44,485 nucleotides of DNA from an uncultured Lachnospiraceae bacterium (GCA_910586705.1 CAJUJK010000032.1:1-44485), one strand, 5' to 3'. Positions 13,825-22,898 are shown, counted from the stretch's first letter. Made by a program: numbers and translations. Notes: generated by a model from the sequence alone, not told the origin.

Positions 13825-15987
13825 TCAGTCTTTCAGTGACACAAGACGTATCACCGTCAGCGAATTGGCGGGCGCTTTGTACTCAAAGTTCTCCGATACC
13901 GCCAGCTTGCCCTCCTGCGGCGTCACCGCCATATCTTTAAAGCTGTTCGCCGCTTTCGGGTCATCCCCCGCAAGCACCGTCACATCCGCCTCCGGCAGGA
14001 AACTCGCCATCTCCCTGCCCGTAAGCAGTACATGCACGGTCTGCTCTTCCTGCGACACATTCACAAGTTTAAGGATCACATCCCCGTCCGCATCCACCGC
14101 CGACTCATAGAGGGTCTGTTCCGGCGCGCCAGTCAGTGTTGTCTCCAGACTGTACTGCCCCGCATTGTTCCCGTACATCTGCTGCACATAGTAATTGACC
14201 GTCCCGAAAATGCTGTCATTGGAATAGAAAATCAGATCCGGCACCCACTGGTTCAGTTTTTCATGGGAGAAAAGCGGCGCGTAACACGCCATCTCCACCA
14301 CATCCCCGTTCTTCTCAAGCCCCGTCATGTACGCCGCTTCCGCGAGAGCCGCATCCAGCGTATTTGCCTTCGCCGCGTACTCGCCGAGGAACACCTTCGC
14401 CTGCAAGTCCCTGTTGTAACTGTCATATCGGTCCGTATTGGCAAGGAACCACTCCGGCGTCTGGTAATAGTGCTCGTCCACCAGTGTCGTAATCTGGTCC
14501 GGGTTCTGCGCCAGATAAGCCCATCCCTCCGTGCTGTCCGACGCCGTGCCGTTCGCCACGATCAGCTCCACATCCCCGTAAAGCGCGGGGTCAGCCGCCG
14601 CCGCTTCCTCAAACGCCTTCACAAACTGTCTGTAGTGCTGGTGGTACTCGCTCTGCCACTGTTCGTTGCCGATGCCGATATATTTCAGGTCAAAAGGCGC
14701 TTCATGTCCCATGGCAATGCGCACCGCGCCCCACTTGGTACTGTCATCCCCCTTACAGAACTCCACCAGATCAAGGGCATCCTGCACGTACTGCTTAAAC
14801 GCCTCGTCCGTGATGCTGTACACTTGATAGAAAGGGCTCTGTATCTCACAGGTCATGCCCGCATTCAAAACAGGCACAGGCATACAGCCGAGGGCTTCGC
14901 AAAACGCAAAATACTCGTAAAAGCCCAGCCCGTAAGTCGTATAATAGGGATGCGCTTTGGAGCCCTGCCAGATGCTCTTGCCCTGCGGGCGTACCGCCAC
15001 ATCTCCCACCGTTGTCTTCCCGTTCATCTCAAAAGCGAGCCCGTCCCCGATGGAATCTTTCCAGCTGTAAATACTCTCCTCGTCCCGTCCCTCAATCACA
15101 CAGCCACCGGGGAAACGTAAAAACGTCGGATTTAAAGCCTCCAGATACTCCCCGAAATCCTTGCGGACAGGCAGTCCCTTATAAGTGTCCTGCGGCATCA
15201 GGGAAACCATATCAAAACATGCCGTCCCTGCGGGAATCTCCACCGCAAGACAGACATGCCTGTTCTCCGTCGCATCCGGCGTGATCGTCGCCTCAAACTT
15301 CTGCCATTCCCCGGTGATACCCTCTATGGTCTGCTCCGCGTAAACCGTCCCGTCCTCATTGCAAAGGCTTACCGTCACCGCGTCCACCGAGCCGTCCTCA
15401 GACTTACAGTAAAAAGACAGATCGTAGGAAGCTCCCTGCACAACCGACATGCCTTCCACAAAGCCGCCGTTTCGGATGCCCTCGTGCGGTTTCGCCGAAG
15501 AAGTCCCCGTATTATGTACCACCGCATACTGCGGATTGTTCCCGTTGAGCGCCGTGCCGTCCCCGCTTCCGTCCTTCACAGAAAACTCCACCGCCTCGCC
15601 AGTCACTTCCCAGCCATGAAGCTGTGCGTCTCTCGCCTCCATGCCATACTCGAAGGAGCGGTTCTTCACCATCTCCGCGTACATGCCGCCGTCCACGGCA
15701 TAGTTAATGTCCTCCAGAAAAAGCCCGAAAAGGGTGTCGGAAATCCGATGGCTGTCGTCCAGACCGCTGATATCCATATTGACTTGATACGCGATCCCGT
15801 CAACTGCCGCCAGACCGTTTTCGTCCGCTGCCTTGTCCGTGCCAACGCCTGTCTGTCCGCCCTGCGCGCCGTCCGTCCCCGAGCCGCTTTGTCCCGCACC
15901 CTGCCCGCAAGCTACAGCGCCCGCCATAACCGCCGCACATAAGCCGCACACGGCTGCTCTTTTCCATTTGTAAATCCGTTTTCTCAT
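13825..15987 (-). CDS. GH51-type alpha-L-arabinofuranosidase lipoprotein
   Basis: 720 residues with a GAGGCGGG ribosome site. A signal peptide with lipobox VMAGAVAC (Cys27) is followed by a Gly/Ser/Asp-rich linker (28-60), so the enzyme is tethered outside the membrane. An N-terminal beta-sandwich, probably a carbohydrate-binding module, spans roughly residues 120-265. The catalytic TIM barrel follows: GLFLEDINYAVDGGMYAEMV, FLRFPGGCVIEG, the acid/base Glu in GIGNEQWQ and the nucleophile Glu in VFLGEYAA. A C-terminal beta domain completes the GH51 layout. It releases arabinose from plant arabinoxylan or arabinan. No transporter is adjacent. Confidence 0.92.
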   Translation of the reverse strand: MRKRIYKWKRAAVCGLCAAVMAGAVACGQGAGQSGSGTDGAQGGQTGVGTDKAADENGLAAVDGIAYQVNMDISGLDDSHRISDTLFGLFLEDINYAVDGGMYAEMVKNRSFEYGMEARDAQLHGWEVTGEAVEFSVKDGSGDGTALNGNNPQYAVVHNTGTSSAKPHEGIRNGGFVEGMSVVQGASYDLSFYCKSEDGSVDAVTVSLCNEDGTVYAEQTIEGITGEWQKFEATITPDATENRHVCLAVEIPAGTACFDMVSLMPQDTYKGLPVRKDFGEYLEALNPTFLRFPGGCVIEGRDEESIYSWKDSIGDGLAFEMNGKTTVGDVAVRPQGKSIWQGSKAHPYYTTYGLGFYEYFAFCEALGCMPVPVLNAGMTCEIQSPFYQVYSITDEAFKQYVQDALDLVEFCKGDDSTKWGAVRIAMGHEAPFDLKYIGIGNEQWQSEYHQHYRQFVKAFEEAAAADPALYGDVELIVANGTASDSTEGWAYLAQNPDQITTLVDEHYYQTPEWFLANTDRYDSYNRDLQAKVFLGEYAAKANTLDAALAEAAYMTGLEKNGDVVEMACYAPLFSHEKLNQWVPDLIFYSNDSIFGTVNYYVQQMYGNNAGQYSLETTLTGAPEQTLYESAVDADGDVILKLVNVSQEEQTVHVLLTGREMASFLPEADVTVLAGDDPKAANSFKDMAVTPQEGKLAVSENFEYKAPANSLTVIRLVSLKD

Positions 15988-16041
15988 TCGTTTGCCCGCC
16001 TCTTGTTTATTGTTTTCTAAAATACTTTAGATATTATTATA

Positions 16042-16365
16042 TCATTCTTTTTTCAAACAGGCAAGCCACTCTTGTTGCATCATTGCCGTCAAAATAAGGT
16101 TGAACAGCGCGTCGAAAATACTTTTGCCGTTTATGTCACCATAGAAAACAGACAATGGCTGATGCTGAAGGAAATAGACTGTGGTAAGCCCGTCCTTGTA
16201 CAGCTTCATAGCAGCATCCCTGCTGAAATGAAATGCTTCGACGGCATTTTCCTTATTATCAATGCACCATTTTACAAAAGGATCCTCACAGGTTTCATCC
16301 AATATGAATTGATTCTTCTGATTGGGATAAGTATACGAAACAGGGGCGTCAAAGGAAATCACCAT
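16042..16365 (-). CDS. Hypothetical protein, possibly a gene remnant (107 aa)
   Basis: An open frame starting ATGGTG with no ribosome site and an in-frame stop just upstream. Helical, with no motif I recognise; a segment LSVFYGDINGKSIFDALFNLIL recalls the ligand-binding half of TetR-type regulators, weakly. A second open stretch in another frame just upstream (to about 16470, reading WGYQELQSGL..FLNDDIQLIW before a stop) overlaps its start. Together they look like parts of a decayed regulator, or a small accessory gene read through from the DJ-1 gene. Confidence 0.4.
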   Translation of the reverse strand: MVISFDAPVSYTYPNQKNQFILDETCEDPFVKWCIDNKENAVEAFHFSRDAAMKLYKDGLTTVYFLQHQPLSVFYGDINGKSIFDALFNLILTAMMQQEWLACLKKE

Positions 16366-16458
16366 ATCAGCTGTATATCATCGTTGAGGAAAGAAATCAA
16401 ATTTTTATTCTGAGCAGTCAATCCGCTTTGCAGTTCCTGATATCCCCATTTGGGCGGT

Positions 16459-17094
16459 TCAGAAAGCTTTTCCTTGCAGACTGCCCATAAGGGCAAAGAA
16501 CGATTCCTCTTTCCCGGTATTAAAATACGCATACCAAAATTCCAGTGTATCTGGTCGAAAAACGCCTAGACGCGCAATGATTTGTTTTGCCCACAGCAGG
16601 GAGCCTGCAGAATTTGCAGTAATAAGGTTATGATCTGCTACAGATAGCTCGTCAATATAGAAACGCTGTCCCTTATAGGCAGGGGAAAACATTTCAAGAA
16701 AACCCTGTCCATTGCTGGTATGCCGGCGATTATCCAGCAATCCAAAATTAGCAAGTGCGGCGGTAGCCCCGCAAATTGCCCCGACCGTAGCGCCTATAGC
16801 GAGAAATTCGCCTGCCTTTTCAATGATTGCGCCATGTCTGCGGTCATTCCATGTATCCGCACCCGGTAATAACAATACGCTTGTTTCACTTACAACCATA
16901 TCATCGATCAGACAATCGGGAATGACTGCCAGCCCTCCCATTGTATGGATTGGTTCTTTTGAATAACTGACAGTTTTAAGCGATACACGCTCAGCGTCCT
17001 TTTGGAAAAACCGCCCGGAATGCAGTTCTGAAGTAACATAACCTAATTCCCAGTCGGCTAAAGTTTCAAGAACATAAACATAGATTGTAAACAT
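16459..17094 (-). CDS. DJ-1/PfpI family protein (type 1 glutamine amidotransferase-like)
   Basis: 211 residues from the ATG at 17094 (GGAGGAAA seven bases ahead); an in-frame start at 17121 is less good. The fold markers are VYVLETLADWELGYVTSEL at the N-terminus, VLLLPGADTW, and the nucleophile elbow with Cys in GAICGATAALANFGLL. A C-terminal extension (EFWYAYFNTGKEESFFALM) is typical of the clostridial branch. Relatives act on small reactive carbonyls or as stress proteins; the substrate here is unknown. It is divergent from a WYL regulator 119 bases away, which probably controls it. Confidence 0.88.
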   Translation of the reverse strand: MFTIYVYVLETLADWELGYVTSELHSGRFFQKDAERVSLKTVSYSKEPIHTMGGLAVIPDCLIDDMVVSETSVLLLPGADTWNDRRHGAIIEKAGEFLAIGATVGAICGATAALANFGLLDNRRHTSNGQGFLEMFSPAYKGQRFYIDELSVADHNLITANSAGSLLWAKQIIARLGVFRPDTLEFWYAYFNTGKEESFFALMGSLQGKAF

Positions 17095-17212
17095 AAATTT
17101 CCTCCGTTTCCATTGCTCCATTGATCTGTCTGCCGTTCTATCGTATCATGTAATTGTTGACAACATTATGGCTACAATAAGTAGAAGATCTAATTTTGAA
17201 AGGCGGCTCAGG

Positions 17213-18145
17213 ATGAAAATTGACAGACTCGTCAGCATTATTATGGTGCTTCTTGATAAGGAGCGGATAGGGGCGCAGGAATTGGCGGATATGTTTGAAG
17301 TATCTCCCCGCACAATTTACCGGGATATAGATACAATCAACATGGCAGGCATTCCTATTCGTTCCATAGCAGGAGTGGGCGGTGGCTTTGAAATTATGCC
17401 GAAATACAAAATTGATAAGAATGTTTTTTCTACTGCCGACCTTTCCGCTATCCTGATGGGACTTTCAAGCCTTTCGGACATGATACGGGGAAATGAAGTA
17501 ATAAACGCCCTTGCAAAGGTCAAAAGTTTTATCCCTGCCGATCAGGCAAATGACATAGAATTGAAAACCAATCAAATATGTATCGATGTAAGCACTTGGA
17601 TTGGCAGCCAGAACACACAATCATATTTGGAAATGATCAAAACGGCTTTAGAGGATTGCAGACTGGTTTCCTTTGAATACATAGCACATCACGGAAAGAA
17701 AACGAAACGGACAGTGGAGCCGTACCAGCTTGTTCTAAAAAGCGGTCATTGGTATTTTCATGGATATTGCCTTATGCGAAATGATTTTCGTTTATTCAGA
17801 TTATCCCGCATATCAAATTTACATATGGAAAAGGAAAAATTTACACCACGGGAATATCGGAAACCTGTTTTAGACTTTGCGGAAACGCTGAATGCCATGC
17901 AGACACCAATAAAAATCCGTATTCATAACTCTATCATGGACAGGGTTCTTGATTATTGTGCTTATGAACACTTTTCACCCGATGGCGCCGAATATTACCT
18001 TGTCGATTTCCCGTTTATAGAAAATGAATACTACTTCGATCTTCTTCTTGGTTTTGGCGATAAATGTGAGTGTCTGGAGCCGTTAAGCATTCGTGACAAA
18101 ATGAAGCGCAGAATCCATGATGTAGCTGCCATATATGAAAATTAG
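17213..18145 (+). CDS. YafY-type HTH/WYL-domain regulator
   Basis: 310 residues from the ATG at 17213 (AAGGCGG site, moderate). Residues 1-60 form a DeoR-like HTH_11: RLVSIIMVLLDKERIGAQELADMFEVSPRTIYRDIDTINMAGIPI. A WYL domain follows (about 130-310), with YQLVLKSGHWYFHGYCLMRNDFRLFRLSRI where the ligand-contacting W-Y-L triad is expected (here WYF/GYC). WYL proteins sense small molecules or nucleic acids. The divergent neighbour encodes a DJ-1/PfpI protein, its likely target. Confidence 0.9.
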   Translation: MKIDRLVSIIMVLLDKERIGAQELADMFEVSPRTIYRDIDTINMAGIPIRSIAGVGGGFEIMPKYKIDKNVFSTADLSAILMGLSSLSDMIRGNEVINALAKVKSFIPADQANDIELKTNQICIDVSTWIGSQNTQSYLEMIKTALEDCRLVSFEYIAHHGKKTKRTVEPYQLVLKSGHWYFHGYCLMRNDFRLFRLSRISNLHMEKEKFTPREYRKPVLDFAETLNAMQTPIKIRIHNSIMDRVLDYCAYEHFSPDGAEYYLVDFPFIENEYYFDLLLGFGDKCECLEPLSIRDKMKRRIHDVAAIYEN

Positions 18146-18198
18146 AATATTCTTAATTCTCTAAACAAAATAAATGATGCGTGTGAAATGGCGGCACA

Positions 18199-18239
18199 CA
18201 AAAACGACCGTCCGGGTATCCCTGTCTTCCCGGACGGTC
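18199..18239 (-). terminator. Rho-independent terminator of htpG
   Basis: A perfect 11-base stem, GACCGTCCGGG and CCCGGACGGTC (18206-18216, 18229-18239), is followed on the minus strand by GTTTTTG. It also lies beyond the convergent WYL gene and may serve both. Confidence 0.85.
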
Positions 18240-18282
18240 AGTCTACATGTCACAGCTTGGCTGCGACTCAAATCGACGCTGT

Positions 18283-20469
18283 TTACTTCGTCAGCATCAT
18301 CATAATCTCATTGCTTCTCGCCACAAACTTGGTCATAGCCTCCGGCTCAAGGGGTGCCTGCTGCAGCAGCGCCAGATCGTAGAGCTGCTCGCAGATCATC
18401 TTCACGTTCTCGCCGTCCTGATGTTCCAGCACGTACTGCACGAGCGGATGGTTCGCGTTTAAAATAAGCGTCTCCCCCTCCTTGCCGAACATCCCCATAT
18501 CCATACCCGGCATGGAGTACATCTTCATCATGTCCTGCATCCTGCGGGACTCCTCGGAGAGCGTGATCATGGAAGAAATCTTCTTGTTCTTCAGCTTCTC
18601 GATCTTCACCTTGATCTGATCCTTCTTAAGAGCCTTCTTCATCAGCTTGGCGATCTCTTCCGCCTGCTCCTCCATCTCCTTCTCCGCCTTCTTGGACGTC
18701 TTTGCCTTGAAGGTGTCCGTCAGGTCGGCGTCGATACGCTGGAACTTAATGCCTTCGTTCTTCGCCTCAATCTGGGAGACGAAGGGCTGGTCGATATTGT
18801 GGGTCAGCACCACCGCGTCCATCTTCGCCGCCTTGAACATGTTGATGTACTGACTCTGCTGCTTCTCGTCAGTTACATAGTAGATGACTTTCTCTTTCTT
18901 CTCCTCCTCGACAGGCTCGCCGTTCTCGTCAAGGACTTCGCCGTCCACTTTTTCCGCCTCGTCAACGACCTCGGCTTCCACCTTCTCGCCGTTTTCGTCC
19001 ACCGCCGCAGCTTCTGTCTCCACGCTTTCATCTGCCGCTGCGCTGTCCGTCTCGTCCTGTCCGCCGCTCTCTCCTGTGGTTTCCGCATTTCCGTCACCAG
19101 CTGTGGCATTCTCAGCGTCATCCGCCTCGTCGGGGTCGATCTTGTTGACCTCCAGACATTCAGGCAGCGTCATATACACACCATCCAGATTCTTAAACAG
19201 GATGTAGTCGGTCATCTTCTCGCAGAACTTGTCGTCCTTTAAGCAGCCGAACTTGATGAAGGGGCTGATATCATCCCAGTATTTCTCGTACTCTTCCTTC
19301 TCGGTCTTGCACATGCCGGACAGCTTGTCCGCCACCTTCTTTGTGATGTACTCACTGATTTTCTTCACAAAACCGTCGTTTTGCAGCGCGCTTCTTGAGA
19401 CGTTGAGCGGCAGGTCGGGACAGTCGATCACACCCTTTAAGAGCATCAGAAACTCGGGAATCACTTCCTTGATGTTGTCCGCGATAAATACCTGATTGTT
19501 ATATAATTTAATGGTTCCCTCAATGGACTCGTACTCCATATTGATCTTCGGGAAGTAGAGGATGCCCTTCATGTTAAACGGATAATCCATGTTCAGATGA
19601 ATCCAGAACAGCGGCTCCTTGTAATCCTGAAAGACCTTGCGGTAAAACTCCAGATACTCTTCCTTCGTGCACTCGTTGGGATGTTTCGCCCAGAGCGGCT
19701 GGGTCTCGTTGAGAAGTTCCGGGCGCTTCTTGATCTTTAACTTCTGCTCGTCCTCCTCCTTCTCCTTCTTGATCTCCTCCACGACCTCATCGGTAGGAAG
19801 CTTTTCCTCCTCCTTGATGATCTGGGTCTCCGTGGTGTTTGCCTTGGAAAGCCAGATTTCTGTAGGCATAAAGGAACAGTATTTCTTGATGACCTCTTTC
19901 GCCTTATATTCGTTGCAGAACTCCAGACAGTCCTCGTTGATGTGGAGGGTGATCGTCGTACCCACTTCCGTTCTGGTTCCGTCCTCCATGTCGAACTCCG
20001 TGCCGCCGTCGCATGTCCAGTGCACCGCCTGCGCGCCGTCCTGCCATGACAGGGTGTCGATCTCCACCTCGTCCGCCACCATGAACGCCGAATAAAAGCC
20101 CAGTCCGAAATGCCCGATAATCTGGTCCTCATTCGCCTTGTCCTTGTATTTCTCAATAAAATCCGTCGCGCCGGAGAAAGCGATCTGGTTGATGTACTCC
20201 TCCACCTCGTCCGCCGTCATGCCGATACCGTTGTCGATAAATTGTAACGTCTTTTCCTCCGGGTTGACAATGACCTGAATCTTCGCCTTGTAATCGTCCG
20301 CCAGCGCGTACTCGCCCATCATATCCAGCTTTTTCAGCTTAGTGATCGCGTCGCATCCGTTGGAGATCAGCTCCCTGAAAAAGATGTCGTGATCGGAATA
20401 CAGCCACTTCTTGATAATCGGGAAAATATTGTCGCTGTTGATCGATAAACTGCCATGTTTCGCTGCCAT
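18283..20469 (-). CDS. htpG: HtpG, Hsp90-family chaperone with acidic insert
   Basis: 728 residues, longer than the usual 610-680. The GHKL ATPase domain is intact: FFRELISNGCDAITKL, DNGIGM, HFGLGFYSAFMVA. The middle domain has PLNVSRSALQND. Two charged insertions stand out: a short EEIKKEKEEDEQKLKIKK linker near 220-240, and an Asp/Glu/Ala-rich, lysine-poor stretch of about 80 residues (roughly 445-525) between middle-domain segments. The second resembles a tandem of degenerate DENGE units. A CIRCE operator upstream shows heat-shock control by HrcA. The chaperone acts in the cytosol on stressed client proteins. Start supported by GAAAGGAA upstream. Confidence 0.96.
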   Translation of the reverse strand: MAAKHGSLSINSDNIFPIIKKWLYSDHDIFFRELISNGCDAITKLKKLDMMGEYALADDYKAKIQVIVNPEEKTLQFIDNGIGMTADEVEEYINQIAFSGATDFIEKYKDKANEDQIIGHFGLGFYSAFMVADEVEIDTLSWQDGAQAVHWTCDGGTEFDMEDGTRTEVGTTITLHINEDCLEFCNEYKAKEVIKKYCSFMPTEIWLSKANTTETQIIKEEEKLPTDEVVEEIKKEKEEDEQKLKIKKRPELLNETQPLWAKHPNECTKEEYLEFYRKVFQDYKEPLFWIHLNMDYPFNMKGILYFPKINMEYESIEGTIKLYNNQVFIADNIKEVIPEFLMLLKGVIDCPDLPLNVSRSALQNDGFVKKISEYITKKVADKLSGMCKTEKEEYEKYWDDISPFIKFGCLKDDKFCEKMTDYILFKNLDGVYMTLPECLEVNKIDPDEADDAENATAGDGNAETTGESGGQDETDSAAADESVETEAAAVDENGEKVEAEVVDEAEKVDGEVLDENGEPVEEEKKEKVIYYVTDEKQQSQYINMFKAAKMDAVVLTHNIDQPFVSQIEAKNEGIKFQRIDADLTDTFKAKTSKKAEKEMEEQAEEIAKLMKKALKKDQIKVKIEKLKNKKISSMITLSEESRRMQDMMKMYSMPGMDMGMFGKEGETLILNANHPLVQYVLEHQDGENVKMICEQLYDLALLQQAPLEPEAMTKFVARSNEIMMMLTK

Positions 20470-20563
20470 AATTGCTCACGTTCCTTTCTCTCATAAACCT
20501 TGCCATGCGGCGTGTCCTCCACCCGCACCTTAACCGGACAAACCCTGTTTTGCGGGGTTGTTG

Positions 20564-20580
20564 ACTATCTAGTGGATAGT
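20564..20580. promoter_or_regulatory. Palindrome over the htpG transcription start
   Basis: ACTATC-TAGTG-GATAGT overlaps the start side of the htpG -10 box. It could be an additional operator, or a hairpin at the 5' end of the transcript. Confidence 0.45.
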
Positions 20581-20606
20581 TTAATACGCCCGAATTAAGA
20601 AGTCAA
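20578..20606 (-). promoter_or_regulatory. htpG promoter
   Basis: Minus-strand TTGACT (20601-20606), 17-base spacer, TAAACT (20578-20583), about 110 bases before the htpG start and directly beside the CIRCE element. Confidence 0.7.
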
Positions 20607-20613
20607 GAAAAAA

Positions 20614-20640
20614 TTAGCACTCATTAGCCTTGAGTGCTAA
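20614..20640. promoter_or_regulatory. CIRCE operator (HrcA binding site)
   Basis: Perfect match to the consensus: TTAGCACTC, nine bases, GAGTGCTAA. It lies just upstream of the htpG -35 box. HrcA repressor binding here gives heat-inducible expression. In many Firmicutes CIRCE controls groE and dnaK rather than htpG. Confidence 0.95.
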
Positions 20641-20716
20641 TAATTTACGGATTTTTCCCATTCTATGCGGGTTTGGGGAATTATAAACTTTTTCTAAAAT
20701 CCCGCAAGATACTTCA

Positions 20717-20745
20717 TTGTGGTTCCGCTGTCTGTATGCTATAAT
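20717..20745 (+). promoter_or_regulatory. Promoter of the Syd-like gene
   Basis: TTGTGG (20717-20722), 17-base spacer, TATAAT (20740-20745), about 80 bases before the chosen start codon. Confidence 0.5.
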
Positions 20746-20823
20746 TTCAATAACTTTGACAGTGACAGCTTGAAACCCGATTTACGTTTCTCATTGTATA
20801 AACGCTTCGGAACGGAGGAAACA

Positions 20824-21348
20824 ATGGTTAAAGAGTGCTTAAAGACATATTTAGACAAGTATTTTGCGTGCTATAAAAACTATAGAGGGACTTATCCTGT
20901 TGTCCCATATGATGAAGAAGAAAAGTCTTCCTTGTGGTACGGTGAAGCGGATGAGGAGGACTATATTCAGTGGATGTACAAAGAAAAGGATAAACAAACA
21001 GATTTTTCGGATTTAGAAAGGGAGCTGGAATTGGTATTGCCCGATGCCGCAAAAGAGTTTTATCATTCCTACTATTTTCTGCAGCTGCAAGGCTTTTATC
21101 ATGGAGAGAGCGTAAATTTTGACCCCATAAGCGACTGCAGGGATATCTTGCGGGATTTAAGGGCTTGTATCTTTGAGACCAACGGAAAAAAGTATCTTCA
21201 TATGGGTATCTATAGCAACAGGGATCTGGCTTTATGTATGGAAGTTGACACAGGTGCAATCGTCCAGACGGATTACGATTCCAAAACTGTGGAGAAGCTT
21301 GCGGATTCGCTGGAAGAATTTCCGGATCAGATGGCACCCGTGAGATAA
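20824..21348 (+). CDS. Syd-like / SUKH-superfamily protein
   Basis: 174 residues from the ATG at 20824 (GGAGG seven bases ahead); the frame stays open further upstream but lacks a ribosome site. The pattern resembles Syd: LKTYLDKYF near the start, PVVPYDEEEKSSLWYGEADEEDYIQW, then FSDLERELELVLPDAAKEFYHSYYF. Syd proteins bind SecY in enterobacteria; in Gram-positive genomes this SUKH-related fold is mostly an immunity protein against polymorphic toxins. No toxin gene is beside it, so it may be an orphan immunity gene. The following gene has the same orientation. Confidence 0.75.
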   Translation: MVKECLKTYLDKYFACYKNYRGTYPVVPYDEEEKSSLWYGEADEEDYIQWMYKEKDKQTDFSDLERELELVLPDAAKEFYHSYYFLQLQGFYHGESVNFDPISDCRDILRDLRACIFETNGKKYLHMGIYSNRDLALCMEVDTGAIVQTDYDSKTVEKLADSLEEFPDQMAPVR

Positions 21349-21448
21349 TTTATATTTCGTGCGAAATACCATTTAATTACGATAATATATTAATTAAAAA
21401 AACACGCTGCCGGCAGTCAAAAAAGCCAAAACACGAAGGACCGTACAA

Positions 21449-21802
21449 ATGGATATCATTCAGTTAAAGATCGAGAAAGACAATTCCGTCGCCAGCTATA
21501 TAAAAATCATCAGAAAATTTGACGCTTCCCTGTCCGTCGGCACGATTAAACAGCGGATCGTCCATGGTGATTTTGTGGTGGGATTTGACTTAGAATATTA
21601 TGATGCTTTGGAAGATATAAACGAAATTGACAGAAAAAAGCTTTTTCGCCAGATGATCGCGGATCTTTGTCATGCCGGGGCAAAGATTTCCATATATCAG
21701 GACGATGAGGAAATACCCATGGATGTTTTGGATAACTGGCTGGAATCTCTGGATATCATCAGCCGGCAGGTGGAAAACGACATAGACAGGGAAACAGAAT
21801 AG
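21449..21802 (+). CDS. Hypothetical small protein (117 aa), possible immunity protein
   Basis: AAGGACC before the ATG and AT-rich upstream DNA. The protein starts with a beta-rich stretch (SVASYIKIIRKFDASLSVGTIKQRIVHGDFVVGFDLEYYD), then two helices, with an acidic end. It looks like a small single-domain cytosolic protein. It follows the Syd-like gene by 100 bases, with a palindrome ATTTCG-TG-CGAAAT (21354-21367) between. Position and size suit an orphan immunity or accessory gene; no function is assigned. Confidence 0.6.
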   Translation: MDIIQLKIEKDNSVASYIKIIRKFDASLSVGTIKQRIVHGDFVVGFDLEYYDALEDINEIDRKKLFRQMIADLCHAGAKISIYQDDEEIPMDVLDNWLESLDIISRQVENDIDRETE

Positions 21803-21805
21803 TGC

Positions 21806-21832
21806 ATTTCGGGAGTGGTCAGCTCCCGAAAT
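21806..21832. terminator. Hairpin between convergent genes
   Basis: TTTCGGGAG pairs with CTCCCGAAA around a 7-base loop. It sits between the 117-residue gene and the end of the convergent foldase gene, overlapping its stop codon. There is no T-run, so it is a weak bidirectional terminator at best. Confidence 0.5.
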
Positions 21833-22898
21833 ACTGTGCATACACCTCAAAGAAATTCTGCGTCGTCACTTCCCCGTCATGGATAAAGTTCACGTTGTCC
21901 CACAGCTCCTCGTTCAGATTTCTGGTCAGCGTCGCCACATAGGCGTCGTACTCCTGCCCGAACGCCTCCTCACGTCTCTGCTCCACGATCTTGATCTTGT
22001 TTGCGTCCGTCTCCTCCCTGTCAAAAGTATTGATGCACTTGATGATGTGATAGCCGAACTCCGTCTCCACCACGTCACTGATCTCGCCGGTTCCCAGATT
22101 GAAAGCAGCCGTCTCAAAGGACTCCTCCATCTCCCCTTTGCCGAAGGAATACGTCGCCTTATCGTCCTCGCTGTACTTGCGGATGAGCGCGTCGAAATCC
22201 TCGTCTGTCTTCGCCTGTCCCAGCACTTCAATCGCCCTTCTGTAGGCGTCCCTCTTTGCCTCCTCCGTATACTCGATCTTTTTTCCCGTCCCGTCCAGCG
22301 CGTAAGTCTTGATCAGAATGTGCTGCACGGTAATGGTGCGCGCCTCGTCGTCGCTGATCTCCGGGTTGATGTCCTTGATCGTGTACTGGTACATCTTCTC
22401 TGCCCGCGCCAGCTCCGTGTAGAGCGATCTGATGGTCTTTTCATTGACGCCCATCAACTCGATTTCCCGCTCCCCCAGTGTGTCATAATACGCCTTCGCC
22501 GCATTCTCCGCCTGCGCGCGCTCCTCCTCGTCCAGTTCCACCTCGTACTTCTCCGCCATCAGGTTCATGGTCTTAATCTGGGCAATCTGCGCCAGCGCGA
22601 TATTTTTCACATTTTCCTCAAGCGTCACGCCGTCCGCGATCGTCCCCCAGATTTCCTGCCCATACACACTCTCATAGCGGTTCTGAATCGTGGTCATGTA
22701 CACCATAAGCTCCGGCAGCTTACAGGAGCTGGTCTCGATCCGGAAGATCTCATCCTTCTCAAATCCCGTGGTCAGCACCACCTTCGTGCCAAACCCGTCG
22801 CCGTCACCGCAGCCAGTAACCGTCCCGGTTAACATAACTAAAATTGCTATACAAACGAATGCTTTTTTACACCTTTTTTTACACCTTTTTTTCCCCAT
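21819..22898 (-). CDS. PrsA/SurA-like peptidyl-prolyl isomerase lipoprotein
   Basis: 359 residues with GGGAGG before the ATG. A signal peptide with repeated KKRCKK residues leads to the lipobox LTGTVTGC (Cys30). A SurA_N-like helical domain (about 60-185) precedes a PPIC parvulin domain (about 190-300): TVQHILIKTY, ARKYSEDD-type IRKYSEDDKATYSFGKGEMEESFETAAFNLGTGE and FGYHIIKCIN. It is anchored at the outer face of the membrane, where it helps secreted proteins fold, as PrsA does. Its gene stands alone. Confidence 0.9.
   Translation of the reverse strand: MGKKRCKKRCKKAFVCIAILVMLTGTVTGCGDGDGFGTKVVLTTGFEKDEIFRIETSSCKLPELMVYMTTIQNRYESVYGQEIWGTIADGVTLEENVKNIALAQIAQIKTMNLMAEKYEVELDEEERAQAENAAKAYYDTLGEREIELMGVNEKTIRSLYTELARAEKMYQYTIKDINPEISDDEARTITVQHILIKTYALDGTGKKIEYTEEAKRDAYRRAIEVLGQAKTDEDFDALIRKYSEDDKATYSFGKGEMEESFETAAFNLGTGEISDVVETEFGYHIIKCINTFDREETDANKIKIVEQRREEAFGQEYDAYVATLTRNLNEELWDNVNFIHDGEVTTQNFFEVYAQYFGS

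Noticed and set aside
14032..15120. Long plus-strand open frame (362 codons) inside the arabinofuranosidase gene
   Set aside because: It is the antisense shadow of a GC-rich gene with complete GH51 motifs; its Arg/His-rich content is typical of such shadows.
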